Below are positions 52,427-62,048 of a DNA stretch of 64,000 nt, one piece after another. Numbering within the stretch: position 1 is the first letter of the stretch; the number at the start of each line of letters is the position of its first letter. The notes beneath the pieces are model-generated. The model saw only the letters and a program-made list of their open reading frames with translations, had not been told where the DNA came from and did not search any database. This stretch comes from Colwellia sp. 20A7 (GTDB lineage: Bacteria; Pseudomonadota; Gammaproteobacteria; Enterobacterales; Alteromonadaceae). The stretch is from positions 1,612,001-1,676,000 of the forward strand of contig NZ_CP047130.1 of the NCBI RefSeq assembly GCF_009832865.1. The letters run 5' to 3'. The translations under genes and the position numbers were made by a program.

Positions 52427-54757
52427 ATGAAACAACCAAATTTTAAGAAAAAGGCAATAGCCCTCGCAATAGCACTTACAACACTCTCAGGTGCAGCAAA
52501 TTCAGCAGAGTTGGAAGTGATTGAAGTAACATCACAGAAACGTGTAGAAAATTTACAAAACATAGCCGTTTCCGTCATTGCCTTGTCAGGAGAAGACATT
52601 GCTAACACTGGCGCTACTGATTTTGAAACTATTTCTGACGCATTGCCAAATGTAGATATATCATCAGCACCAGGCATCAAAAAAATATCAATCCGCGGCC
52701 TAGGCAGCGGCACTGGTAATCCAGCATTCGAACAATCCGTTGGCCTTTATGTCGATGGTGTATACGCTTCTCGCGTGGATCTGTTCCAAGAACCCTTTTT
52801 GGATATTGATCGCTTAGAAGTACTAAAAGGACCACAAGGTGTACTATTAGGTAAAAATAGTATCGCCGGTGCTTTGTCAATTAATTCTGTCAAACCCACG
52901 AATGTTTTAGAAGGCAGTATTTCAGCCGGCTATGAATTTGAAAACGAAAGCTATCAAACGACCGGTATAATTAACGTCCCTATTACAGACAATCTAGCAG
53001 GTCGCTTGGCCGTAAAATATTCATCTACAGGTGCCTACCTGGATAATGGATCCATCGGCAATGATGCAACCGAAGCTAAGGCAACTACCATCCGCGGTTC
53101 ACTACTCTGGGACGCCAGTGATGATACCCAAATATACCTGAAGGTTGAAACTTCCGACCTTGACGAAACTGGCAGCCCTTTCCAGCTAGAGGCTGATAGG
53201 ACTCCCGGTTCTTTACCTTACATCATGGATAATACGCCTCCTGGAAGTCTTGGACCAGCAGGAGGACTTGCTGAAGCCTACTATCGTGGTTCTATTGCTG
53301 GAGGCGAAGATTATATTATGAATGGTACATCATACACCAATGAAGATACAATACTTGACCAGCAATCCGAAAGTGTCACTTTTCAGGTAACCCATAATAT
53401 TGGCGATCATGAGTTGGTCTACCTAGCTGGATACGCTGGATTCGACAAGGAAGCACTGATTGATCAAGACTTTTCTGCTACGGATATTCTAACAACTGAC
53501 GAGACGAGAGACTATAAACAGTTAAGTCATGAATTAAGAATTGTGTCGCCCAAGGGTGAAACAATTGATTATATCGCCGGTATATATTACCTAGATCGTG
53601 AATTCAATCAGCTTTCCAATGTTTATGCTTTTGGTCCAATCGAAGCTTTAAGGGCAACAAGTCAAGCTAATTATAACGAAGAATCAACATCTAAGTCAGC
53701 ATTCGGACAAGTCACCTGGAATATTGCAGATAACTTCAGAGCCAGTGTAGGTGGTCGTTATTCAGAAGAAAAGAAAACAGGGACTAAAGGTGAGCTTCGA
53801 AGTGAATTCCGGTCAACCGATCCAATAACAGACCCAATTAAAGCCGCTACGCTTGCTGCCCTGTTCGGTCCTGGTACTTGGGAATATACGCGGAGCATAA
53901 CTGAATACAGTTTTGACCCTTCTTTTAATGTTCAATGGAATATTGATTCTGACAAGATGGCCTATTTTAGCTGGACAAAGGCTAGTAAAGCTGGCGGCTT
54001 TGATGCGAGTGAAGGTTTAAACCAACCCGAGAACTTTATTTACAAACCAGAAGAAGCCGCAGGTATCGAATTCGGCTTAAAGATGGATTTACTTGAAAAC
54101 AGCGCTCGACTAAATATTACTATCTTTAGAACGGAGTTCGATGATCTTCAGGTAAGCTCATGGGATCCAACCACTGGGGTATCTGGTGCCTTCGTAACAA
54201 CGAACGCAGGTAAGGCTATTTCACAAGGTATTGAAGTAGACGCTCTGTATGCCGTAACGGATAGCCTAACTGTTGGTGGTAATGTTGCCTATTTACAATC
54301 GGAATACGATGAGTTTTTTACCGGATGTGCAACCAATGCTGTCGAAGCAGCTAAACTTGGCTGTGAAATTATTGACGGCGTAAGTCAGAAAAATCTGTCT
54401 GGATACCAGACCGAAAGTGCGCCTAAGTGGACAGGTTCAATCTTTGGAGAGTACTTTACAACTATTGGTGGTATGAATGCTAAAACACTAGTAAATGCTA
54501 TTTATAAGAGTGAAACAGTGCTTGACCCTTCTCAAGATTCACACCTCATTGAAGATGGCTACGTAAAGGTTAATGTTAATTTTACGCTAAGCTCAGAGGA
54601 TGACGTATGGGCTGTTGATTTAGGTGTATACAACTTGACCGACGAGCAACCTACCACCTTTGGTGGACAGGCGCCCTTTGTTCCTGGAACATACTGGAAG
54701 AATCTAGGTCGCGGTCGTGAAATCAAAGCGAACGTAACATATAGATTTGAAGAATAG
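52427..54757 (+). CDS. TonB-dependent outer-membrane receptor 3
   Basis: A 776-residue TonB-dependent transporter. The signal peptide MKQPNFKKKAIALAIALTTL ends near AANSA, then the TonB box LEVIEVTSQKR. The plug has DRLEVLKGPQGVLLGKNSIAGALSI, the barrel has SWTKASKAGGFDASEG, and the C-terminus is REIKANVTYRFEE. The last residues FEE, rather than a terminal aromatic, are slightly unusual. A strong AGGGGAG lies upstream of the ATG. The signal peptide is close to that of receptor 1. Two dead relatives lie just upstream. Confidence 0.92.
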   Translation: MKQPNFKKKAIALAIALTTLSGAANSAELEVIEVTSQKRVENLQNIAVSVIALSGEDIANTGATDFETISDALPNVDISSAPGIKKISIRGLGSGTGNPAFEQSVGLYVDGVYASRVDLFQEPFLDIDRLEVLKGPQGVLLGKNSIAGALSINSVKPTNVLEGSISAGYEFENESYQTTGIINVPITDNLAGRLAVKYSSTGAYLDNGSIGNDATEAKATTIRGSLLWDASDDTQIYLKVETSDLDETGSPFQLEADRTPGSLPYIMDNTPPGSLGPAGGLAEAYYRGSIAGGEDYIMNGTSYTNEDTILDQQSESVTFQVTHNIGDHELVYLAGYAGFDKEALIDQDFSATDILTTDETRDYKQLSHELRIVSPKGETIDYIAGIYYLDREFNQLSNVYAFGPIEALRATSQANYNEESTSKSAFGQVTWNIADNFRASVGGRYSEEKKTGTKGELRSEFRSTDPITDPIKAATLAALFGPGTWEYTRSITEYSFDPSFNVQWNIDSDKMAYFSWTKASKAGGFDASEGLNQPENFIYKPEEAAGIEFGLKMDLLENSARLNITIFRTEFDDLQVSSWDPTTGVSGAFVTTNAGKAISQGIEVDALYAVTDSLTVGGNVAYLQSEYDEFFTGCATNAVEAAKLGCEIIDGVSQKNLSGYQTESAPKWTGSIFGEYFTTIGGMNAKTLVNAIYKSETVLDPSQDSHLIEDGYVKVNVNFTLSSEDDVWAVDLGVYNLTDEQPTTFGGQAPFVPGTYWKNLGRGREIKANVTYRFEE

Positions 54758-54939
54758 TCATAGTTTACAAGTTTCAATTCCAGTGTAACCGTGGTTAGTA
54801 AACGTTATTATACAAGGAATTGCTCACCTAAATGAAGTTGAAACAGAAGTGAGCTTACGGCAGCGTAGCGTGACATCACGATTTTTTCAGGTACAGCTTG
54901 ACCTAGGCGGTAAAGCCTAAATCATCGTGTTTGGTTTTT

Positions 54940-56538
54940 TTAGGTGATTGAATTTTTAGCGAGATAATTCCAGGGTAAATAATCTTCAGGGGTCTTTTTT
55001 ACCTGCTCTTTTTCTCGTTGTAAGGTGGTGAAGTAGTCAAAGACATTAATACCCGCCTCACTTGCCGTCGCGATGACCGAGGTAATGACATCCCCAATCG
55101 TTGCCCCCAGTAAGGTTTTGTGGAACATCGCGTTTTTTCTGTCTCTCACCACAATTTTGAGCATCGCTTCAATACGATTATTGTCGATTTTTACTCCTTC
55201 AGTGCTGCAAAAGTAACTCAGTCCGACATAATGTTTGATAAAGTAGCGAATAGCTTTGCCTAGGCCACTGTTTTCTTCAACGGTTTCATTGGCTAAATGC
55301 GTTTCTCCCCACAATTTTATGGCTTCCATGATGGGCGCTGAATGCGTTTGATGATAGGCCAGTCTTGCGCTCGGGGTTAACTTTTCTTCTTTCGTATAGT
55401 CATCATTGACCCATATTTCACCATAGCGTTTGAGGACATGCTCGACCTCAATTGGAAAGTGATTGATAACATCTACAAATTGTCGTCTTGCGTGGCTATT
55501 ACACAGTGACGTTATCGCCTCACGTACCGTCGGCCGATTGCTCGCTAGCGCATCACTCATGATGAGTGGTTTGGCGCATGATTGACTGCGCTTGTGCAAA
55601 ATACTGTCAATGAATTCTCCCGCGTGCCCGATGTTAGTCTCAAATAAAACAATATGACGGTTATCAGCCAGCGTTGCGATAACACCTGAGGTATAAACGC
55701 CCGTACGTGTGATGACTTTCTCACTGTTGCGTGCTTTCTTTATCACCGATTTCGCATCAAGAATACGGTTAGTTGTGTCATCTAAATAGTAGTGTTTACC
55801 ATCAGCCGCTAAATTGAAGAGCAATTGGTACACGGGATAAATAGCATTACAAACAAGCTCTACTTGGTCAAAAACCGTTGACGCGGTGATTTTTACCCCC
55901 AGTAATTTTTGAATACTGCTTTGACGATAAAAAGGCAGTCCAGCAAAGTATTTATAAATCGCCATTAAAGAACGTGCTGAATAACCATATTTTTGAGTAC
56001 TTAAGCCATCGGTTAAGACATCGTCCGGCAGTGGTGCGGTAAAATAAGCACCGCAGGTATTACAACGAAGACGCTCCATGACATGCTGCTCAGGTTTGAA
56101 AGGACTTTGTCCGGTGATACGTAGCAAGCTACCTGGCTCGGTTTTATAAACCTTACCGGTTAAGCACTCAACACAGGTATCGCCTTTATTTACGTCAACT
56201 AGTCCATGAACGATAATCGTGGGTTTAACCGGGGTGAAACCTTCACCATTATCGTTGCTACGCTTTTTATTTTTCTTGCCCGATGACGCTTTAGTTTGCT
56301 TAAGCACCGAGCCTAGTTTTTCAGATGATTTTTCAATACCTAACAATTTTCGCAGTTTATGCACGGTAACATCATGATTCGCTAAGCGGGTTTGCGTGGT
56401 GGCTAAGGTCAATAACGCATCAAGTAATAACTGATAATCCTCTGGGCTTAAGGCCAGATTGTTTTCTTTGGCCTCGTTCACGCGCTCTATCAGCGCTTCA
56501 AGGGCTTTGCCATCAATGTCGGTAAAAGGTTTGCTCAC
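54940..56538 (-). CDS. tnpC: IS66 family transposase TnpC (copy 2)
   Basis: A 532-residue DDE transposase almost identical to copy 1 (Val instead of Ile in SEKVITRT). It shows the N-terminal helical region, the LRCNTCGAYF zinc-finger pair, catalytic DDTTN, IMSDALASNRP and NNRIEAMLK, and a C-terminal PWNYLAKN. It acts with TnpA and TnpB of the same element. It lies 96 bp after tnpB. Confidence 0.93.
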   Translation of the reverse strand: MSKPFTDIDGKALEALIERVNEAKENNLALSPEDYQLLLDALLTLATTQTRLANHDVTVHKLRKLLGIEKSSEKLGSVLKQTKASSGKKNKKRSNDNGEGFTPVKPTIIVHGLVDVNKGDTCVECLTGKVYKTEPGSLLRITGQSPFKPEQHVMERLRCNTCGAYFTAPLPDDVLTDGLSTQKYGYSARSLMAIYKYFAGLPFYRQSSIQKLLGVKITASTVFDQVELVCNAIYPVYQLLFNLAADGKHYYLDDTTNRILDAKSVIKKARNSEKVITRTGVYTSGVIATLADNRHIVLFETNIGHAGEFIDSILHKRSQSCAKPLIMSDALASNRPTVREAITSLCNSHARRQFVDVINHFPIEVEHVLKRYGEIWVNDDYTKEEKLTPSARLAYHQTHSAPIMEAIKLWGETHLANETVEENSGLGKAIRYFIKHYVGLSYFCSTEGVKIDNNRIEAMLKIVVRDRKNAMFHKTLLGATIGDVITSVIATASEAGINVFDYFTTLQREKEQVKKTPEDYLPWNYLAKNSIT

Positions 56539-56634
56539 GGTACGTCCAGAGTTTTAGTGTTTGGTACAGGTTTATTTTGCAGGCATTATGATCCGATAAA
56601 AGTAAAAATCAAGTGTTTATCTCAATGATTTTAC

Positions 56635-56973
56635 TCAGTAAAGAGGATCCGTTTTTTCCCATAATGGATCGTTGTCACACAATAGTTTTCGCAGTTTTTT
56701 CGCGATGATCTGTTCAATACTTTTGTTTGATGACGGCCAATTTTGAAACTTTCCTTTAGATAAACGCTTGGTCATGAGCCAAAAGCCAGTACCATCATAC
56801 GATAATGCGCGCACCATGGTTTTATTGCGATTAATAAAGACAAACACAGTACCCGAACGTGGGTTAACCGATAATTTATAACGGCATGTTGCGGCTAAAC
56901 CATCAATGCCCTGGCGAAAATCAGCGGGTTCAATCGCGATTAATATGTGGGTGTCAGCGGTTAAATGGATCAT
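56635..56973 (-). CDS. tnpB: IS66 accessory protein TnpB
   Basis: A 112-residue IS66 Orf2-type protein: MIHLTADTHILIAIEPADFRQGIDGLAA, FVFINRNKTMVRALSYDGTGFWLMTKRLSKGKFQNWP. Its precise role in transposition is not established; it is required in several IS66 elements. Its ATG overlaps the end of tnpA by 4 bp, indicating coupled translation. The C-terminal 45 codons also survive in copy 1 (Met instead of Thr in WEKTDPLY). Confidence 0.9.
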   Translation of the reverse strand: MIHLTADTHILIAIEPADFRQGIDGLAATCRYKLSVNPRSGTVFVFINRNKTMVRALSYDGTGFWLMTKRLSKGKFQNWPSSNKSIEQIIAKKLRKLLCDNDPLWEKTDPLY

Positions 56974-57341
56974 GATTTCATTGCCCCAATGAGCGAAATG
57001 ATGATGTTAGTATCAATAACACCAGATAAAGACATTTCATTACCTTGGGCAAAGCGTAGTTCAACAGTAAAGGGCGGTTGTGTGAGTAATGGCGGTGGTG
57101 AAATAGGAAGGTGCACAAATAGCGGTGCTTTTTCAGCAGGTTCAAGCGTATTTCGCCATTGCTTGAGCTGGCCGCCACTGATCCTTAATGCTGATGTTAT
57201 TTTGCTAGAAGAATAGTGATTGAGTAATGCTACGGCTTGCTCACGCAATGCGATGGGCGTTGTGACTTGACGACCACTTCTGTTGCTACGCCAGTGCTCA
57301 AAAGCAGTAACGACCGTTGTTAATTGATCTTGGTTTGGCAT
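56970..57341 (-). CDS. tnpA: IS66 accessory protein TnpA
   Basis: A 123-residue IS66 OrfA-type protein. Its first half resembles a helix-turn-helix of the transposase-8 kind (REQAVALLNHYSSSKITSALRISGGQLKQWRNTL, about 28-61), probably binding the element ends. It is the first gene of the IS66 operon, starting 79 bp inside the right terminal repeat. It is lost from copy 1. Confidence 0.85.
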   Translation of the reverse strand: MPNQDQLTTVVTAFEHWRSNRSGRQVTTPIALREQAVALLNHYSSSKITSALRISGGQLKQWRNTLEPAEKAPLFVHLPISPPPLLTQPPFTVELRFAQGNEMSLSGVIDTNIIISLIGAMKS

Positions 57342-57420
57342 GATTGCATCCTAGTAATTTGGTTGCGATCATTAAAACAGATCAAAAAGGGGAAGTTGAG
57401 CTAGGCTGCCGTAAGCTCAC

Positions 57421-57949
57421 CGATGTTCAAGCAGCCATACGGGGCTTTGATCGTCCAATTATTGGTGCGATTAATGGTGTTGCCGTAACTGGCGGGTTTG
57501 AGTTGGCGTTATGGTGTGATGTTCTTATAGTATCGCCAGAGGCTAAATTTGCCGACACCCATGCGCGTGTAGGTGTAATTCCCGGTTGGGGGTTGTCACA
57601 GCGTTTGTCCCGACTGATAGGTATCAACCGAGAGCGAGAGCTCTCTTTTACAGGTAACTTTCTTTCTGCGTCGAAGGCAGAAAACTGGGGTTTGGTTAAT
57701 CGCATAGTGGAGTCAGAGGCGTTGCTGCCCATTTGCAAAGCACTTGCTGAGGATATGGCCAGTTGTGACAGGCAAACCCTCGTTCGCTATAAACAGATAA
57801 TAAACGAAGGTGCAGGAATGGATCTTGATAACGCCCTTAAATACGAGCGACTCGGTACGGAGTTACACTCGGCAAGTCAAACAAAGCTTGCGGTGATGAA
57901 GAACAAAGACAGCATTATGTCTCGGTCCAGAGCCAAGTCAGCTGTGTAG
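57421..57949 (+). pseudogene. Crotonase truncated by IS66
   Basis: From the IS66 end the frame reads DVQAAIRGFDRPIIGAINGVAVTGGFELALWCDVLIVSPEAKFADTHARVGVIPGWGLSQRLSRLIG to a normal C-terminus at 57949. The N-terminal part, with the FCAG oxyanion loop, is missing (about 75 residues). An open frame from ATG 57344 inside the IS runs into it, so a fusion peptide of 201 residues could be made. It lacks half the active site. Related to the crotonases at 35.7 and 62.0 kb. Confidence 0.85.
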
Positions 57950-58075
57950 GCAAAGTTTACTTGAAGGAAACGCTTCATTTCGCGTCAGTAGCTATACCAC
58001 ATTATTGGTGTAGTCATTTTGCAATGGTATGTTACTGGATATGACCCTGAGCATAAGATCAACTAAGTTATCTGT

Positions 58076-59380
58076 TTACGATTTTTTCTGCTTGGATATT
58101 TTTGCGATACAGTTCAATATTTCTGTTTGGTAGCGTTTACCTCGCTCATTGAGAAAATCTAGTGCGTGTAGCGTTGTTGGTACAAACGAGAAGCCAATAT
58201 CCAGCTCTGGGTGCCACTGGAAAATAGATCCACCGAATCCCATCCACCCATAAAATCCTTCTCTACCTTGATTCAAGGCACGCTCACTATGAGTGCTATC
58301 TGGAGTGCATGTTGTGAAACTGTCTATGCCGCCTTGGGTAAATCGAGTAATGGTTAATCCGCCCATATCCGCCTTCACGGGGTTTTCGTGCATTGCTTTC
58401 CAGGCTTGTTCGCTCAAATATTCGGTGCCTTCCCATTTACCACCAGCTGACATCATGGCTGCAATCTTTGCTAAACCTCTCGCAGAGCTGAATGTATTAG
58501 CAGATGGGGTTTCGCCCATGGTGAAGCTTGGGGTATTGATGAATCCTATGCCGGTTATGCCACTGAAAACAGGAGGGTTGCCTGCTTTCACCTTTTTATA
58601 TATGCTAGGAACAAGTTTGATTATTGACCCTATAATTTGAGCGATGTTGTGTGGCGTGACTCTACCAAGGAACTTAGGTTTCAAGCTCTCTAGGAATTGG
58701 GTTCCAAACCCTAGTGGTGTTACTTCGGATATTTGCGAGATTTCATGTTTTTTGACGCCAATAATGGTATCTGCTTTGAGCGGGTTACTGATATCTTCAC
58801 GTAGAAACTCGCCAATGGTACGGCCAGTGGGGTCAACTCTTCGAAACACCTCGTTGGCAATCCAACCCCGAGTGAGAGCGTGATACTGTCTTTTACTTCC
58901 GTCTGGGCTGGCATAGATTTGTGCTTGGCTTTCAATAATACGGCCAACGTTGTTCTTTTTGATACTTTCTGTGAAGAGATCCTCCATCTCGAGAGATGTA
59001 TCAAAATTTGCAAGACCTGCTTCATGACGCATTAGGTCAGCAACGGTTAGCTCTTCTTTACCGTTCGCACCAAATTCTGGCCAGTACTGTGTAATCTTGG
59101 CGTCGTAGCTGAGCAAACCTTTGCTTACAAGCGAGGCCATCGCGATAGCTTCAAGGCTTTTTCCACTACTGAATATGTTGATTATAGAGTCAGGTGAGAA
59201 GTTGTCATCTTCCGTTGTCGATGCCCACAAATCGACTACTTTATCTCCTTGGTAGTATACACACAGCTGAGAATTTTCTTCTGTAGTCTGCATATTGTGT
59301 TCGTACAGCTGTTTAATTGACTCAAATCCAGGTTCTACCATGCCATGGATTTGGCATTTTTTTTCTGTAGTAGACTTCAT
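58076..59380 (-). CDS. Serine hydrolase of the beta-lactamase/esterase (class C) family
   Basis: A 434-residue beta-lactamase-fold hydrolase. The SxxK motif is S71-S-G-K74 (NIFSSGKSLEA), and the second motif Tyr is probably Y166 in QYHALT. No signal peptide is seen, so it is probably a cytoplasmic esterase (EstB/lipolytic family VIII-like) rather than a penicillin-binding protein. Ester or lactone hydrolysis in the neighbouring catabolic pathway is inferred. Monocistronic on the minus strand, with the nitronate-monooxygenase-like gene 233 bp upstream. Confidence 0.85.
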   Translation of the reverse strand: MKSTTEKKCQIHGMVEPGFESIKQLYEHNMQTTEENSQLCVYYQGDKVVDLWASTTEDDNFSPDSIINIFSSGKSLEAIAMASLVSKGLLSYDAKITQYWPEFGANGKEELTVADLMRHEAGLANFDTSLEMEDLFTESIKKNNVGRIIESQAQIYASPDGSKRQYHALTRGWIANEVFRRVDPTGRTIGEFLREDISNPLKADTIIGVKKHEISQISEVTPLGFGTQFLESLKPKFLGRVTPHNIAQIIGSIIKLVPSIYKKVKAGNPPVFSGITGIGFINTPSFTMGETPSANTFSSARGLAKIAAMMSAGGKWEGTEYLSEQAWKAMHENPVKADMGGLTITRFTQGGIDSFTTCTPDSTHSERALNQGREGFYGWMGFGGSIFQWHPELDIGFSFVPTTLHALDFLNERGKRYQTEILNCIAKISKQKKS

Positions 59381-59612
59381 TTATTAATCCATCTGATTTA
59401 TATCATAGCTAACAAGACAATATACTACTAGCGTAGCCGCTTATCAGCATTCAAATCTAGCGTGTGATGACCATACTATTCGCCATCAATCAAAATGTAA
59501 TCGCCTTAGTCACTTTAGTCGATGGTAACTGAGGCGATCACTGTGGTATGAATACGTAAGTTGAGGCTTTGCTATTCAAACCAGCAGTGACAATAGTTTA
59601 TAACAACAACAT

Positions 59613-60590
59613 CTAGCTGATAAATGTTGCCAAACGTGATTGCAAGCTAGCTTTAGCTTCTGTAACCATACGGTTAATCAGCACTTCACAGGTAGGGATG
59701 TCATCAATAAGACCTATAACCTGCCCCACTGTCCAAATACCATCATTGATTTCACCTTTTTCTATACAACGCTCACGACCGCGTGCACCCGCCACTAGCG
59801 GCTGTAAATCGCTAAAGTCTGTCGGCCCATCTTTCGCTTCTATTGCAACAACTTGCTTGGCGATATCGTTTTTAAATACGCGTGCCGTGTTATTGAGTGT
59901 ACGAAACATTAAGGTGGTATCCGTTTCGCTGGCTTCAACGATGGCTTGTTTCATGTTTTCATGAACAGGCGCTTCTTGAGTGGCAACAAATCGTGTGCCC
60001 ATATTGACGCCCTCAGCACCCAATACCATCGCCGCTGCCATTTGAGAGCCTGTCGCTATACCACCAGACGCAACAAATGGAATGGTTAGTTTGGCGAATG
60101 CTGCAGGTAACAAGACAAGATTGGTTACGTCGTCTTCACCAGGGTGGCCTGCACATTCAAAACCATCAACACTGACCGCATCACACCCTATCTTTTCAGC
60201 TTTTAGGGCATGACGTACCGAGGTGCATTTATGAATAACTTTAATACCTGCCGCTTTAAATGCTGGCATGAAGGGCTCAGGACTTCTTCCAGCGGTTTCT
60301 ACTATTTTTACACCGCTTTCTATAATAACTTGTGCATATTCTTCGTAAGGAGGAGGTGTGATAGACGGTAAAAGGGTAATATTTACACCGAACGGTTTAT
60401 CGGTCATGCCTTGGCAACGCTTTATTTCTTCTCTAAGAGCTTCAGGCGTTGGTTGTGTGAGGGCGGTTAAAATGCCTAAACCACCTGCGTTAGATACCGC
60501 CGCAGCAAGCTCTGCACGTCCAACCCACATCATGCCACCTTGGATAATTGGGTATTTAATATTCAGTAATTCTGTTATACGTGTCTTCAT
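59613..60590 (-). CDS. Nitronate monooxygenase/2-nitropropane dioxygenase-family flavoprotein
   Basis: A 325-residue FMN TIM-barrel enzyme. It has IQGGMMWVGRAELAAAVSNAGGLGILTA (FMN phosphate loop), CDAVSVDGFECAGHPGEDD (catalytic-His type region) and VASGGIATGSQMAAAMVLGAEGVNMGTRFVAT. Members oxidise nitronates, or reduce quinones or enoyl carriers with NAD(P)H (FabK-like), so the real reaction is uncertain. A decayed copy of its first codons lies upstream at 61.9 kb. It is 95 bp after the Old Yellow Enzyme gene on the same strand. Confidence 0.87.
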   Translation of the reverse strand: MKTRITELLNIKYPIIQGGMMWVGRAELAAAVSNAGGLGILTALTQPTPEALREEIKRCQGMTDKPFGVNITLLPSITPPPYEEYAQVIIESGVKIVETAGRSPEPFMPAFKAAGIKVIHKCTSVRHALKAEKIGCDAVSVDGFECAGHPGEDDVTNLVLLPAAFAKLTIPFVASGGIATGSQMAAAMVLGAEGVNMGTRFVATQEAPVHENMKQAIVEASETDTTLMFRTLNNTARVFKNDIAKQVVAIEAKDGPTDFSDLQPLVAGARGRERCIEKGEINDGIWTVGQVIGLIDDIPTCEVLINRMVTEAKASLQSRLATFIS

Positions 60591-60685
60591 CTTATTGTTT
60601 CCTATGTTTTATACCAATTGCCTAAACAAAATTGTCCGTTTAGTCAAAGGTTAGCATTATCGCCTTAGTGTCTTTGACGTTGTGA

Positions 60686-61792
60686 TTACGACAAAGTATT
60701 AATCGAATCTCCTGAGTATTGCTCAAGTTCTTCATATTTACCGTTCCGAATTTTGTTTGTCCAGTTAGGATCTTGTAATAAAGCACGACCAACAGCGATC
60801 AAGTCGAACTCTCCCTTGTCCATACGTTCAATCAAATCATCAATTGAACGGGTAGCCGCACCTTTGCCGGCCATAGCGCTTATAAAATCGTCACCTCCAA
60901 GTCCGACCGAACCAACACTGATGGTAGGTTTACCGGTGATTTTTTTGGTCCAACCGGCTAAATTCAGTTCACTTCCTTCAAATTCACTTTCCCAGTAGCG
61001 GCGAGTTGAACAATGGAAAATATCAACACCGGCATCACATAAAGGTGCTAAGAATTCCTCCAGTAATTGCGGCGTTTCTAACAGCTGAACCGTGAAATCT
61101 TGCTGCTTCCACTGAGAGTAGCGAAATACAATAGGGAAATCAGGTGCCGTTGCTGCACGAATAGCTTTGATAATTTCTACAGCAAAGCGCCCGCGATTGG
61201 CCATACTCCCACCCCACTCATCTGTTCGTTGATTGGTACCACTCCAGAAAAATTGATCAATAAGATAACCATGTGCCGCATGAATTTCAATTCCGTCGAA
61301 ACCAATACGCATTGCATCGGCCGCAGCGACAGCAAATCCCTTAATTACGTTTTCAATTTGAGCCAAAGTCATCGGCTCTGTCAGTTGTTTTCCTGGGAGA
61401 AGTAAACCAGAAGGTCCTATACTTGATAACTCTGAATTAGGAGATATTTTAGGATCGCGCATCATACCTGCATGCCATAATTGAGGCATAATTTTGCCCC
61501 CGAAGGAATGCACAGCTTTTACTGTATTTTCCCAACCTGCCAGCGCTTGTTCACCGTGGAAATAGGGGATGCCTTTTCCCATAGAAGCTACTGGATCGTT
61601 AATCGTTGTACCTTCCGTAATAATTAAACCTGTACCACCTTCAGCCCGACGTTGATAATAATCAGCCATATCAGAAGTGGGTAGACCACCACGCGAAAAT
61701 CCTCGCGTCATAGGAGCCATCACTATTCTATTTTCTAGTGACAAGCTTTTGAGGCTGAATGGTTTAAATAGTGAATCTATATTTTTATTCAT
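60686..61792 (-). CDS. NADH:flavin oxidoreductase (Old Yellow Enzyme family)
   Basis: A 368-residue OYE-type ene-reductase. It shows the N-terminal MAPMTRGFS (FMN site), GTTINDPV, the substrate-binding HAAHGYLIDQFFWSGTNQRTDEWGGS, and VGRALLQDPNWTNKIR near the end. It reduces activated C=C bonds such as enones with NAD(P)H through FMN. Within this region it would reduce an unsaturated ring ketone or enal. It is the middle gene of three same-strand genes; ATG at 61792 is preceded by AAAAAGGTAAAC. Confidence 0.9.
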   Translation of the reverse strand: MNKNIDSLFKPFSLKSLSLENRIVMAPMTRGFSRGGLPTSDMADYYQRRAEGGTGLIITEGTTINDPVASMGKGIPYFHGEQALAGWENTVKAVHSFGGKIMPQLWHAGMMRDPKISPNSELSSIGPSGLLLPGKQLTEPMTLAQIENVIKGFAVAAADAMRIGFDGIEIHAAHGYLIDQFFWSGTNQRTDEWGGSMANRGRFAVEIIKAIRAATAPDFPIVFRYSQWKQQDFTVQLLETPQLLEEFLAPLCDAGVDIFHCSTRRYWESEFEGSELNLAGWTKKITGKPTISVGSVGLGGDDFISAMAGKGAATRSIDDLIERMDKGEFDLIAVGRALLQDPNWTNKIRNGKYEELEQYSGDSINTLS

Positions 61793-61913
61793 GTGTTTAC
61801 CTTTTTCAAAAATTATTTAACTCATTTTGATTTATGATCCGATCGCTGCTGTCTCGCTAGTTTCATTATTATCGTACGATTCAGGAAGCAAATGATGACA
61901 GATGGATACTCGG

Positions 61914-61987
61914 CGCGACCTAACCACATAAGACCGCCTTGGATAATTGGGTATTTAATATTTCTGTTATGCGTGTCTTCATCTTAT
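61914..61987 (-). pseudogene. Fragment of the nitronate-monooxygenase 5' end
   Basis: Repeats the first ~25 codons and upstream bases of the gene at 59.6-60.6 kb (CTTGGATAATTGGGTATTTAA shared, then TCTGTTAT(A/G)CGTGTCTTCATC). A deletion of about 7 bp breaks the frame (MKTRITEILNTQLSKAVLCG-stop). It lies between the Old Yellow Enzyme gene and a crotonase. Confidence 0.8.
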
Positions 61988-62048
61988 TTTTTACTACGTC
62001 GTTGCGTCTCGTTGTAGAGTATTTGTTGTATCAAGTTCAAAAGTATAT

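Larger units (their letters stand above)
54849..57420 (-). mobile_element. IS66-family insertion sequence, complete copy 2
   Basis: A 2572-bp element with terminal inverted repeats GTGAGCTTACGGCAGC (left) and its complement (right), identical over 16 bp and similar for about 5 more. It carries tnpA, tnpB and tnpC on the minus strand. The 8-bp flanks (AAACAGAA left, CGATGTTC right) do not match, although IS66 elements normally make an 8-bp target duplication. The right end lies within a crotonase gene. The missing duplication suggests later recombination, probably with copy 1 or the solo end. Confidence 0.92.
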
